A stretch of 64,000 bases of DNA from Spisula solida. Lineage: Eukaryota; Mollusca; Bivalvia; Venerida; Mactridae. Under the pieces are notes generated by a model. It did not search any database, was not told where the DNA came from, and saw only the letters and a list, made by a program, of their open reading frames with translations. Every line of letters begins with the position of its first letter. The stretch's first letter is position 1. The DNA is taken from positions 43,255,822-43,319,821 of the forward strand of contig OX365955.1 of assembly GCA_947247005.1 (NCBI GenBank), in the 5' to 3' direction. A program made the position numbers and the translations under genes. Of this stretch, positions 12,437 through 24,000 are shown one piece after another.

Positions 12437-12961
12437 TCAAGTTATGGACTTTGCAGTTAACATTGCTTGTGAAACTAGTTGCTGGCACCTTTGCCTGGTC
12501 ACACGTCGTAATGACTCTCAATGAACTTCATAACTAGAGATTCCATATACGCGGTTGTACTGGGGCGAGTTTGTTACTGCAAGCCAACAACTACAGTATG
12601 GTAGGTTGGTAGTGTCAGACACTAGTACAGCTTATAAAAGTAGAAAAAGAAACACAAACAGTCTTGCGTAAATAAACGGCACGATGTCTGAGAATATCAC
12701 AATGTGAATTCTAAAGAAATTTGGAATACAGACACGACAAAGAAGGAAAGCGTTTAAAGTGAATTATGTTTAAACTTTTCCTGAAAAATATGTTTGTCAG
12801 AATCATGTGGATTCAGCTGCGTACTCGCGTATAGGTAGCTACGCGCCTGTCAAGGTTCGCATTGCTAGGCGATGGCGCCATACACAGCATGGGTTAAAGT
12901 GCCACTGTAGGTGGCGCTAGTTGAACTAATACTATAAATACAATGTACTTAGCGCCATCTA

Positions 12962-13290
12962 CACGAGGTGGACTAGTGGTCTGCTGATCTGAAGGGTGTG
13001 GGTTCGATCCCTACTCCAGACGGTCAAAAAGTGAAATGCCTTTAGTGTTTCCCACCTAACATAACTAAACTTACTAAAAGTCTTTCGGACCAGACGTTAA
13101 GCGAGGTCCCGTGTATGATGCTTTACATCGGCACGTTAAAGAACCAGGGATGCTTCTGGAACTGGAGCATCTTCTGTATCATGCACTATCCCCCAAACAC
13201 TAAAGTGACTAGCCTCTTCTGGGGGCCTCGCGAGCCCTTGTAAATGCACCCAGTACGACATAGCCCCTGAGACGGATCTGTACTTTAAGT
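12962..13290 (+). mobile_element. tRNA-derived SINE, family 2, copy 1
   Basis: A tRNA-like head carries an A-box-like GGACTAGTGGTCTGCTGATC and the B-box GGTTCGATCCC. The body holds a conserved central block (TCTTTCGGAC, GAGGTCCCGTGTATGATGCT, ACATCGGCAC). The block resembles the shared central domains of metazoan SINE superfamilies; which one is not settled. A second copy lies at 32080-32345. Confidence 0.8.
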
Positions 13291-14190
13291 AGAAGAAAAC
13301 TCCAGACCCATACGTACATTACCATAGGGCCACAACACGTGTAGAAGAGCATACGTACTTAAATTGATATATTATATGTATGTGTTGGGACCCTATATAA
13401 ATTACTTCGTGTCCAAAGATCAGCATTTCTAACCAGCTGGTATAGCACCATGACAATGCGACCATCAGTAACCATGTTCAGACCTTTATTGTCAATAGTA
13501 CAAAATGAAAATATTTTTTTGAAAACTCAAAACTGTCCTCTGGGATATTTGTACGAATTCTCCACTTCTATCAGAAATAATCATATTGACAACAAATATC
13601 AACAAATTTCTCACCGAACAACCAGGTCAGGATTTCAGCCCAAGGATATGCGTTTTAAGAGTTTTGATAAGAGAAGCATTATATAATGCACATGACCAGG
13701 TTGTAACTTCCTGGTCTGGTTTATCAGTTATACCGTTATCTATGTCCCAACATATTTCTAACGGTACGACGAAGTCATACATTTAGAGCATTTGATGATG
13801 ATTGACAATTTCGGCGGGTGTAAAAATTAAGCGCCCAATAAGATATGACATAGATAACAAGTAAAACCACCGAGTGCAAAAAATATGCGGACTTACTTAT
13901 TACTGTGTTAAACGAATTTTTTTTTTAATCGACTTCGGAACTTGGTAGAATTTCAAGAAATTTGTAGAAATTATTTGGAATAATCTAGACAACACGCGTA
14001 CTCGGTGAGAAACAGAGAGCAAGGTATACAATACTACTATGGTTTTGAACTGTGTCATAAAAGGGAATGATAACCAAACTTACCGTCTTAGAAACATACA
14101 ACAAAAAGAGCATGGCTAGCTGCTAGAGGTTCCGCACTACATGTAGTTAACGACATTAATAAAGATATAACTGAAATACCGGTAGTCAAG
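13291..14190. other. Upstream region of the GPCR, nothing recognised
   Basis: The short open frames here have no coding features I recognise. A non-coding 5' exon of the receptor gene could lie here but no splice signal was fixed. Confidence 0.4.
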
Positions 14191-15195
14191 ATGGATTGCC
14201 CTGTCAATGATCACAATCAATCAATACTATTGGATCAGATAAATTCAGCATTCGCTCACAAAGTGTTACCCGTCACCATTATTGTTGGCATAGAGACGGT
14301 CATTGGTTTCTTTGGCAACCTGTTGATGCTTTACATTTTCATCTTCCGTTACCATGCCTGCAACTTCCGGACCTTTGTCATCTGTTTGAGTTTCATCGAT
14401 TTCGTGTGTACTTTCACCACAATGCCGGCGGAGATGGTCACTCAGAGTTTCTGGTATGATTATCCTTTTACTAAAGTGTGTAAAACCAAAGACTTTTTCA
14501 ATGTTTTTACCGTATTCGCAGAGACGCTATGTCTATTAGTGATCGCGATTGACCGATACCGGAAAGTATGCAGACCTCTTGAATGGCAAATCCAACCAAA
14601 TGTTGCCGTGTTTCTTTGCGGGATAAATATAACATTAGCAAGTATCGTTGCTGGGCCTGTGACCGTGTTTTGGGGAACACTGTGTAAAAACAAGACACTA
14701 GACGACGGCATGACAATTACGGTTCGCCATTGTGAGAAGGACCAAAAATATATGTTCGAGCAACAACCCTTTGTATATGAAGCCGTGGTCGGTGTGTTAG
14801 TATTTTTATTTTTGGTATCCATGTTTGTTATGTACCTACGTGTAGCAAAAACACTTATAAGGGAAAGACAGGGTGGTGTGGCACACGGCCCGTTGGCACT
14901 ACGTATCCGCAAGAAGACTATTGCCATGATCATTTTAACCGGGTGCTTCATGGTCACTACTATAATATACTACGTCATGATTTGTGTTCTAGGTTCGACG
15001 GAAGATATATTTGAAAGTCTACCGAGTGATGGCAAGGTTGCATTCTTATTCTTTCTCCGGTTTTATTTCGTTCAACATATAATCAATCCGATATTGTACG
15101 GATTACTGGACCCTACCGTGAAAGAACTTCTACACAATATGAAGTTATCCGTGATTGAGATACTGTCTCGCTCTAGACATTACTTTGAGTCATAG
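14191..15195 (+). CDS. Rhodopsin-like (class A) G protein-coupled receptor, intronless
   Basis: 334 residues with seven hydrophobic segments. Class A landmarks: GN (42-43) in TM1; LSFID with Asp70 in TM2; Cys97 before TM3 and Cys181 in the second outer loop, able to form the usual disulfide; DRY at 121-123 after TM3; NPILY at 299-303 in TM7. N-glycosylation sequons lie at N9 in the outer N-terminus and N167 in the second outer loop. The start ATG has an acceptable context and the frame has no introns. Two class A features are missing: no CWxP in TM6 (…ILTGCFMVTTIIYY…) and no conserved TM4 tryptophan. The ligand is unknown; a peptide receptor is the likeliest class by analogy with other single-exon lophotrochozoan receptors. 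The last 10 codons and stop are duplicated just downstream. Confidence 0.93.
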   Translation: MDCPVNDHNQSILLDQINSAFAHKVLPVTIIVGIETVIGFFGNLLMLYIFIFRYHACNFRTFVICLSFIDFVCTFTTMPAEMVTQSFWYDYPFTKVCKTKDFFNVFTVFAETLCLLVIAIDRYRKVCRPLEWQIQPNVAVFLCGINITLASIVAGPVTVFWGTLCKNKTLDDGMTITVRHCEKDQKYMFEQQPFVYEAVVGVLVFLFLVSMFVMYLRVAKTLIRERQGGVAHGPLALRIRKKTIAMIILTGCFMVTTIIYYVMICVLGSTEDIFESLPSDGKVAFLFFLRFYFVQHIINPILYGLLDPTVKELLHNMKLSVIEILSRSRHYFES

Positions 15196-15228
15196 ATTCT
15201 CTCGCTCCAGACTTACTTTGAGTCATAG
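15166..15228 (+). repeat. Tandem duplication over the receptor's stop codon
   Basis: The segment CTCGCTCTAGACATTACTTT plus GAGTCATAG (ending at the stop) is repeated at 15201-15228 with one substitution and a one-base deletion. The stop is intact, so the second copy lies in the 3' UTR. Confidence 0.85.
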
Positions 15229-15394
15229 ACCCACAGTCTAATCCAACAGTAAACTTCTAATATAGATACACTTACAAAATCACTGTACATAGTCATTAAA
15301 CTAAGCATCATTTCATTTCTTTAACACTTTTTAAAATACTGTTCAGTCAACCTTCCTCGATATATTTACGTGTACATTTGTTATTTCGATAACA

Positions 15395-16052
15395 TGGACA
15401 AGGTACTAGTATTTGTTATTTTGATAACATGGACAAGATACTAGTATTTGTTATTTTGAAAACATGGACAAGGTACTAGTATTTGTTATTTTGAAAACAT
15501 GGACAAGGTACTAGTATTTGTTATTTTGATAACATGGACAAGATACTAGTATTTGTTATTTTGAAAACATGGACAAGGTACTAGTATTTGTTATTTTGAT
15601 AACATGGACAAGATACTAGTATTTGTTATTTTGAAAACATGGACAAGATACTAGTATTTGTTATTTTGATAACATGGACAAGATACTAGTATTTGTTATT
15701 TTGAAAACATGGACAAGGTACTAGTATTTGTTATTTTGATAACATGGACAAGATACTAGTATTTGTTATTTTGATAACATGGACAAGATACTAGTATTTG
15801 TTATTTTGATAACATGGACAAGATACTAGTATTTGTTATTTTGAAAACATGGACAAGGTACTAGTATTTGTTATTTTGATAACATGGACAAGATACTAGT
15901 ATTTGTTATTTCGATAACATGGACAAGGTACTAGTATTTGTTATTTTGATAACATGGACAAGGTACTAGTATTTTTTATTTTGAAAACATGGACAAGGTA
16001 CTAGTATTTGTTATTTCGATAACATGGACAAGGTACTAGTATTTGTTATTTT
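15395..16052 (+). repeat. 35-bp minisatellite, about 19 units
   Basis: Units read ATAACATGGACAAGATACTA then GTATTTGTTATTTTG. Two positions vary: GATAAC or GAAAAC, and AAGATAC or AAGGTAC. These alternate irregularly along the array. It begins about 200 bp after the receptor stop and ends before the first AATAAA at 16232, so it is probably transcribed as 3' UTR. Confidence 0.95.
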
Positions 16053-16231
16053 ATGGGCAGATTTGTGGTCGAGCACTTTGCTTGCAATTCAGGGATCGAC
16101 GAAACGTGTTTCCGTGTTTCCTTGTACAGTTTTGTATAATCGGGCATACTATTCTGGAGCTAGGACATATTGACCGACTTACCTTATCTTGCGTTGGTCG
16201 TCCATGTGAGGTCGCCAGGTGACGAATATGG

Positions 16232-16237
16232 AATAAA
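16232..16237 (+). terminator. Candidate polyadenylation signal of the GPCR gene
   Basis: AATAAA about 1.04 kb after the stop codon and beyond the minisatellite. It was chosen by motif and position only. Confidence 0.35.
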
Positions 16238-16413
16238 CTATAAATATAACGACTTGTTATATTGTGACCACCTTTCTCTTACACGTCACACGTGTGCCGT
16301 ATCACACGGGTTAAAGTACATTTGTACGTAGAATCATTTCATTGTTTGTAACTAGATAACGCCCGCTTATCACCGGTGATTGTTTTTATATCTTATTTAG
16401 ATTTGTATCATTT

Positions 16414-16696
16414 ATGCACATATCAATGTTTTCCCCGGCGGGCTGACCCAGGGGAATTTGACATTTTTACTTTTCCAAAGTCTAAATTCCCACCCTAGAG
16501 CAAGGGCAATTTATAAAAATCCCCTCACTGGGAGATGCTTTACATAACCCCCGGGATCAAAATTTCGGCCAAAGTCAAAATTTCCCGGACTCGGCACCAT
16601 TCTGTCTGTCAAATTCCCACCTACCGGGAACAGCCTTCTGTCAAAAGTCCCGTGTATGCCCACCGCTCCCCCTGGGGAAAAACATTGATAGGTGCA
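16414..16696. mobile_element. MITE-like element, TGCACCTATCAATG family, copy 1
   Basis: 283 bp with inverted ends TGCACATATCAATGTTTTCC and its near-complement ending CATTGATAGGTGCA. The interior is GC-richer and non-coding (GGGAATTTGACA, GCCCACCGCTCCCCC). The element at 20870-21153 is the same family in reverse and of equal length. Confidence 0.9.
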
Positions 16697-17363
16697 ATAG
16701 TGTGATGTCGTCGCACGTTGTCGTGGTAGATGTCGGTCAGAGTGACGTCATGGAATTATCAAGTCTAAGTAGATTGTCAGATTTTGTTGTACATATTGAC
16801 TGAAAAGTTGTGCATCTTAATATTCTTTTGAAATTTTGAATGCAACCCAATGTTTTTAGGTACTCCTCATGCAACAGTAATTAAGTTATCAGTGAGATAA
16901 CGATATTATCGCACAGACTGAAACAGAGACCTAATATTGATATCTAACGGTACCTGGATGAGTTTCGTGATAATCAGGAAGTTACGCAATATGTAGGCTA
17001 CATAACCCAACAACAAATTTACCCGAGAAAACTGTTGATAACATGCAATTTTACTTCCTAGAAACAACCACTGTCCATTGCCAGAATTTGTTATAAATGT
17101 AGGGATGCTTTTGTTTGGTAATGATGTACAAAATTTACATCTTCAGCAAATAGATGAAGAGCAAACCGGTCTATTATCGACACATTAAGAGTATAAGTTG
17201 CAATTACATTGTCGACATAACATTGTAATTTACCTCATTTATTTCTTAATTACACAGATACTTTTACATGCAAGAGTACGTGCGGGGAGTATGTGGTTTC
17301 GTAGATTGACGTATTGCTTTGCTTTGCAATTTAAAATTTGAAAAAACCCCAAAATATTTAAGG

Positions 17364-17582
17364 TATAACTCCAACGCGATAAATTGCAGTACAAAAACAA
17401 ACACAATATTGCCTATATTTTTGTTATGGATTAAAATCAAGGACCGTAACACTTACCAATTAAAGCATTCAAACATTTGGCACAACATATAAAGTTTTCA
17501 TGCTCCTAAATATTCAGAAACGATAAATATAGCGGATTTTGTGTTTGTTTTTGTATTGCAATTTATCGCGCTGGAGTTATAT
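17364..17582. mobile_element. MITE-like element with ATAACTCCARCGCGATAAAT ends
   Basis: About 219 bp. The left arm ATAACTCCAACGCGATAAAT plus TGCAGTACAAAAACAAACAC matches the complement of the right arm ending at 17580. Only one copy is in the window. Confidence 0.7.
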
Positions 17583-19540
17583 ATGTATACGTACAAGTGA
17601 CATACCTAAATAAATGAACGGTATTCTATGCACACGGAACTGTAAATAAATGTATATCCAAAGTTTTTCTGAAATTAATGACTTCATGAACTATTGGGAT
17701 TATAGCTCTTCCAAGTTACGCCTACTGGAACTGTCGTTTGTTGATTGACGTTACTAATTGAGATATCATTATACAGGTGGACATACTCCATAGATAACGA
17801 CATCAGTACATTTTGTACATGTGTATACATTATCTATAGCTGCCATTATTATATGTGAGGCATCACCAGTTCAACGGTCTAGGTGGTGGGATTCGAACGC
17901 ATACTGTACAGCGCCATCGCATAGCAATGGCGTCGCGAGTTGTTCATTCCGAAATGGCTACATCAGATAGAAACTGTTAATCTATTCTAAACTATTATGG
18001 GTGATAGTAAGGACAATAATATATTCCTGATTGCAAGATTTGTATTTGAATGCACAAAATTAAGGTCAGAATTTCTTCAGAGTCAATTTAGTGAGTAGAC
18101 TAATTTTGTTTATTTAATACTACTGCTTTGAAACAGCACAAAACTACAACGCGCTATTGATCGTTGTAATATTTATCCTATTATCATATGTAAATTGTAT
18201 TTATCCTTATATATTTGTTCCATGAAACCAATGCACCTTATTATAGTCTAGATGACATGTATATGTTTACATTTAATGTTTGAATTTGTATGTACATTGT
18301 AAGTGTATTAAAAAAATGACATTGTTGTAGTCTAAACGGAAATTTTATTGTTTCATAACTACGCTGTATGTATTTTGGGCTGGATGCCTTCAAGTGCACT
18401 AAATAAAAATTTGTATTGTATTTGTTTATCGGATTTTGTTGTTTTCAATGATGGAATGGATGGCTCAGAACAAGAAGCAGTCACCTTTTTTCTTTCCAAC
18501 CATAACCCGACTTAATGCAGTTATATTTTTGTGTAATAATAAAACCCATAATAATTAGATCTGCCTTATAAATAATTGAGAAAAGTCCCTAAGCTTCCAC
18601 TCACACTGGATATGATCTAGAGAGATTGCAATATATAAGTACATAGCATATGATCATTTTACATTTCAATCATTTGGTAAACATTACACAGGGGGATTCC
18701 TGTTGACGGATGTTATCGTTACTTAGCGCATTTCAAATATGTAGCTAACTGTTTTGACCCGATTGTATTTCACAAACCACTAATTTCAACATCTTAGTGC
18801 TTTGTTATTGCAATCTGGGCGGACCACTTGACATTTGCTGTGCAAATAGAATGGCGACATTTGCTCGTATGTGTATTTACAATTGCATGCTCCTGATTGA
18901 TTCAAATATTAATAGTGCAGAAGGTTAGATTTGACATGATCTTCAAATACCTGTGTATCTACTGTGTATCTGTGCCACGTGAGAGGTATTACTACGATAA
19001 TAATAAATGAACCCGTTAATAAAAAAGATAACGGTCGCCATTTTGTGCTCTTCAGCCTCTTGTTGGTTGAACGCCTGTACGTTTGTCTATATGAAATGCC
19101 CGAAGTGACCTCATCCAACAATTAGTCATACTAAAACCATAAGAATGTCTTTTCATCTAAATTCATTAAACGAGTTGAGTAAATGATACAATGTGAGACT
19201 TTGCATTTGTAGTTTATATATTTTGATTACAGCTATTTTTATTACATGACCAATGTCCTACCAGAAAAAACACATACGTAACATAAATAGTGAAGTTAAC
19301 ACAAGAACATCGCATGGGTTGCATATTTTGCAATTTCAAAATATTTCTTATAATTTTAATTCCATGTGAGTACATGTACGCCAGTACTTAACGTTATCAT
19401 AAGAATAATACTATCAAGGTACTTATAAGTACGTACCAAAGGAAACATCAATACGGATTATATAGTTTGTTTATACATATATTACAAAATGTATGTCCTT
19501 TTCATATGTTTTGTTGATTCATGTCATTCGAATGTAAACA
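17583..19540. other. Intergenic, no gene recognised
   Basis: AT-rich with no supported exon. A tRNA B-box-like stretch (minus strand GTTCGAATCCCACC, about 17884-17900) stands alone. Confidence 0.5.
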
Positions 19541-19975
19541 CAGTGCCAACACCCCCTGGTAGTACAGCAGTACCTCGATATAACGACCACACACCCTGGT
19601 AGTACAGCAGTACCTCAATACAACGCCCACACCCCCTAGCAGTTAAGCAGTACCTCAATACAACGACCACACCCCCTAGCAGTACCTCGATATAACGACC
19701 ATACCCCCTAGCAGTACAGCAGTACCTCAATACAACGCCCACACCCCCTAGCAGTTAAGCAGTACCTCAATATAACGACCACACCCCTAGCAGTACCTCG
19801 ATATAACGACCACATACCCTGGTAGTAGAGCAGTACCTCGATATAACGACCACCCCCTAGCAGTACAGCAGTACCTCAATACAACGAACACACCCCTAGC
19901 AGTTAAGCAGTACCTCAATACAACGACCACATCCCATTAGCAGTACAGCATTACCTCGATATAACGACCACGAAT
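19541..19975. repeat. Minisatellite on a CCTCGATATAACGACCAC motif
   Basis: About a dozen imperfect units joining CAGTACCTCRATAYAACG, ACCACACCCCCTAGCAGT and in some units AAGCAG. The core CTCGATATAACGA resembles the ends of pogo/Tigger-type DNA transposons. Confidence 0.85.
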
Positions 19976-20131
19976 TTAACTGTTTACACCTGGTGTTTTC
20001 ATTCAGGTGGTATTTATATCGAGATTATCGGAGAGCTTGTTGTTGTACCATCTAACAAACCAGACAGCTCCTAGACGTTTCCTAGAAATAGTTTCAGCTG
20101 TAAGATCTCTTGCGACGCATTCAGATCACTT

Positions 20132-23100
20132 TCATGGACTTCCTTTACGTACCGCAGGTACCACTGTTCTCTTGAAAGCCCATTCTTTGTCAACAATGAC
20201 ATCTTTTTCATCAGTGTAGCGTTTCACAATACAAAAAGGAGCTATGATATCATTTTTAAATGCATCTAGATCTATTATTTTGTGAAACCCAGAAGATGGC
20301 ATTTCTTTTATTACTCCTGAACCAAACAGTCTGTGATTTAGTGTCAGCCAGATTATTAGCACGGCTAATGGATTCACCACAGGAGAAGCAGGGATACCAT
20401 CTTCACCATAGCAAGAAGCTAAACGGAAAAAGCCAGACTGCAGTAAAATGTCATTTTCAGAATCATAAAAGTGTATCTGAATGCCTTCCTTGTTGACGGC
20501 TATGGAGGGTATCAAAGACATAGGATTTGGCATGTTTTTGTTTTCCAAAAAGGAATGGGCAATCGTTTTAGCAATGATTTGGCAATAATCGGAATATGTG
20601 AAATCACCATTTCTATTTAATTCAACGTTAATACTAGATTCTGATCCAACGGAAGAATGTTCGCTTGACACTGGAGAGGAAACATTATTACCGGAAGCAA
20701 CGTCACTTTGATGACTATTACTATGTATGCATACTGGAACACGTCCTATGGCAATATCTGAGCATCCATGCCAGCCACCTTCCCAGCCTGGAAGAAGAAA
20801 ATCAAGCAGCTATACAAGGAGAAACAGGAGCTACTAAAAGTTGTCTCATTATGGCTTAAGTGTACACAATGCACCTATCAATGTTTTCCCCCAGGGGGGA
20901 GCGGCGGGCATACACGGGACCTTTGACAGAAGGCTGTTCCCGATAGGTGGGAATTTGACAGACAGAATGGTGCAGAGTCCTTTGGTCGAAATTTTGATCC
21001 CGAGGGGTATGTAAAGCATCTCCCAGTGAGGGGATTTTGACAAATTGCCCTTGCTCTAGGGTGGGAATTTAGACTTTGAAAAAGTAAAAATGTCAAATTC
21101 CCCTGGGTCAGCCCGCCGCTCCCCCCCCCCGGGGGAAAACATTGATAGGTGCATAAAAGGAGATTATAAAAGCACTGACGCTCATCTGATGCTTTGTTCC
21201 AGTAAAATACAAGTTTTGTCAGAACTTAGTTAACCTAAACACAAAACTTAAATATATAATCTCATTTCCATAACCCTAGTGAAAAACAGACCATGTTTGA
21301 TGATCATGTTGGCTAATCATGTTTAAGAAACATGTTTAAAATCTGTCCAGCAGTAGATTTCTTAAAGTTTTTCCAAACATTCTTACTAAGTTTTATGACG
21401 ATTGTGCGTGTCCTCTAATGTGTTTACAAGCTTTTTTTTAAGATTTGACCCAGTGACCAAGTTTCTGATCCCACATGACCCATTTTTAATCTTGGCCTAC
21501 ATTTCATAGAGAAAAAACATTCTGACCAAGTTTCGTGAAGATTGGGCAATAATTGTGTCCTCTACTGTAACGTGTTCACTATGAACATTTCTGTGAAATA
21601 ATATTGAAATCCGGCCAGCAGTTTCTGAGAAGAAGAGTTTCAAAGTTCTTATTGAGAAAACAAGCCCCATCCCTGGCAGCCATGTTTTTACCGAATCACG
21701 CTAGAAGTTAGGAATCTGAAAGAGGACCACCCAAGCATCATTCTAGTAAAGTTTCATTAAAATTGGCTAAGTAGTATGGGGAGAAGTTGGTTGAATGCAT
21801 TGTTGACGATGAACGGCGGTCGGCAGACATAGACATCTGTTTTTTTGTGATACGGATAGGGATCAGTGCAATTCACACCTGTGATAGTCCATGTTATCAT
21901 TTAAACCAAGGGGATAAGGGGTTTGGAAGTTCTTTTCATCAATTTAAGTTCCGCAATATATGTCTAGCTTTTATTTTACACAAATGAGAGTGAAAAGGAA
22001 ATAGAAAGACTTACCAAGGCTTATATCTTCCCTTTCTCCTACAATCTTGTCGTGTTCCGTACATGGACATCCAAGGTCTGTGTCAAACATCATTGAACTA
22101 TCACAAAGATATTTAGAATTTAAGGACAACTTTGAAAAAACATGTTGAGCCAACTTCAATGTCCAACACCATTTCTCTTGACTGCTTGGCACTTCAGCTA
22201 AAATTTTCATTTCTGAAAAAAAAGATCATAATTGTCCCATTTTTTATACTGTAAAACACTTGACATTTGTTGTGTAAGGTTACAAATGTATGTTATAATT
22301 TTGTGCCTTGTTTGTATTTCAATTCCAATGTTATGTTGAGGAGAATTAAACATTATCGCGTGGTTTCATTATGGTTCAATGAAGACATTTTTACGAATGT
22401 CCGCTTTAATATGGTACGCTTGTGGAGTGGTACGCTAACGCATTGGTACGCTTAGTCCTGCACCCCATTTTTACGCTTAGTAAATTTTATACTTTGGATT
22501 GTAATTGGGTGTATTATGTCTGTTTGTCTCCAATTGGAAGTAGGCTTCTGGTATTGTTTTAATTTTTACACAACTTTCTTAAATTGTGCCGACAAAAATG
22601 TAAAATAATTCAAAGTTTTTCTATGCTAAAAATAAATATGCCACTGGACTAACATTTTACAAAAGAACCAGTAAGGACAAGTTGAAATTAGAGGGAAAAC
22701 GGCGAGGGAGGGTCGTTCTTCATTAAGTACGTAAGCTTACGTTTACAACATGTCGTTGGCTTAGAATTAGAAGGGCGCAAGTACAAAATCAATATTTTAA
22801 GAAAGCAAGAAAAAACTGTCTGAAAAGCGGTCTTCACTTTTGGAATGGTCAACATGACCATGCACTTCCGATTTTCATGTAAATAGGCTCATAAGAAACG
22901 CTTCGATATGCAGATTTTAAAATATGCATGAGTCTTAGTATAAGGTCGTTAGTAGTAGTAATAATGACCTACTAATTCTAAGTCAGCGATGTGTCTAAAA
23001 ATCATGCTCATAATACCGGGGTAACTAATACTTTTATATAAATCATATGCTAATTAAGTCTCAGTAATGTGATATCAAATATATTCAATTTCTATGTAAT

Positions 23101-24000
23101 TATCTCATTAAAACTTTTAACTATATTTTTTACAATTTTAGATGCAAGCCGAGCATAGCCTTTATTTGCCAGTCAGCTTTCTGCTGAAAATATGACAGGC
23201 ATATGTGTGCCTCCACCCGGATTTGAACCCGGGTCACCAGATTAGACGGCAATCACACTAACCATTGAGCTACGGAGGCCACACCAATAACTTATTTTAT
23301 TGTAGCGTCAAACATTGTAACCCACACTGAACTCATAATTAAACAATTAACATCAAATACAATAGTGGTGTACGAAACAACCGACGGTTTCCAACACTAT
23401 AAAAAACAACCGATCGAGATGAAACGACTTTAATCTGTACGGATGGTGTGTGGGTTTTATCACTAACCCAAAACGAAAGTAATTTCCGTGTGATCTTTGT
23501 ATCGACATCAGCTCAAATTCAGGCCCTAGTGAACCCTCTGTTTAAAGTTGGACATAAAAAGATAAAAGAAAACAATAAAAACATGGTTAAATATTCGTAC
23601 CTTTTTCTGAATTCTGCAAGTAGTGTAGAAGTAAGGAAAGTGCCTTTCGACTTTCATCATCGCCTGGAAGATTAATTTTGCCGTTTTTTGAGTCCGACTG
23701 TAGGTATTCGTTTATAACAGCATATCCACGACTGAAGACTCGTCCCAACGAGTATGTTTGGTTACTATCAGCGAAGAAAATCCTTGCTTCCGAAAATGCA
23801 ACAGGTCGCCTAGGATTGGCGTCGGTTATCTTTATGCCTCTAATTTTGCAACCATCGTAACCATAATTCAGTGCACCAAGGCATGAATGTAACCATTCGA
23901 CATAATTACGCTGGTTCAAAAATAATTTGAAAATTGGATCAATATCATCTAGATCTAGTTTTCGTTTCTTCGTCGCAGTTTCTTCACTAGTTTCCGCCAT
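20132..24000 (-). CDS. Uncharacterised 417-residue protein, three exons, possible PD-(D/E)XK-like fold
   Basis: Exons 24000-23601, 22212-22015 and 20787-20132 have AG/GT borders and consistent phases (1, 1) and end in TGA. The ATG at 24000 (AAAATGG) begins MAETSEETATKKRKLDLDD, with a KKRK basic patch that could be a nuclear signal. Exon 2 encodes a Cys-containing segment (KWCWTLKLAQHVF, CPCTEHDK). The exon 2/3 junction gives LGWEGGWHGCSDIAIGRVPV. Next come a Ser-rich linker and FTYSDYCQIIAKTIAHSF. The spacing of an Asp after GWHG, a short acidic/polar strand and a Q-x-x-A-x-x-I helix recalls PD-(D/E)XK nuclease-fold proteins, but the ExK element is not clear. I do not recognise the family by name. 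The gene is compact and intact, and intron 2 carries a MITE-like element (20870-21153). Confidence 0.85.
20870..21153. mobile_element. MITE-like element, TGCACCTATCAATG family, copy 2
   Basis: 284 bp, inverse orientation to 16414-16696, with inverted ends TGCACCTATCAATGTTTTCC and GGAAAACATTGATAGGTGCA (perfect over 20 bp). It lies inside intron 2 of the 417-residue gene. The minus-strand open frames here are part of the element. Confidence 0.9.
22752..22989. mobile_element. MITE-like element, TCGYTGRCTTAGAATTAG family
   Basis: About 238 bp with ends TCGTTGGCTTAGAATTAG and CTAATTCTAAGTCAGCGA. A divergent partial copy of its interior lies reversed at 26966-27135 (shared: AAACTGTCTGAAAAG, ATAGGCTCATAAGAA). 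It sits in intron 1 of the 417-residue gene. Confidence 0.65.
23149..23280 (-). mobile_element. tRNA-derived SINE, family 1, copy 1
   Basis: Read on the minus strand: tRNA-like head GCCTCCGTAGCTCAATGGTT with A box, B box GGTTCAAATCC and acceptor-like GGTGGAGGC. A short body follows, ending TTTCAGCAGAAAGCTGACTG then GCAAATAAAGGCTAT. Further copies lie at 36568-36707 and 54219-54345. It is called a SINE rather than a tRNA gene because the same 3' body follows the head in all three places. Confidence 0.85.

Noticed and set aside
14460..14957. 165-codon minus-strand frame over the receptor
   Set aside because: Shadow of the intact plus-strand GPCR; no motif of its own.
17880..17945. tRNA-like stretch with a B box on the minus strand
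   Set aside because: No A box at the right spacing and no acceptor stem.
23208..23280. tRNA gene
   Set aside because: The head looks tRNA-like, but the same non-tRNA 3' body follows it in three places, so it is a SINE.
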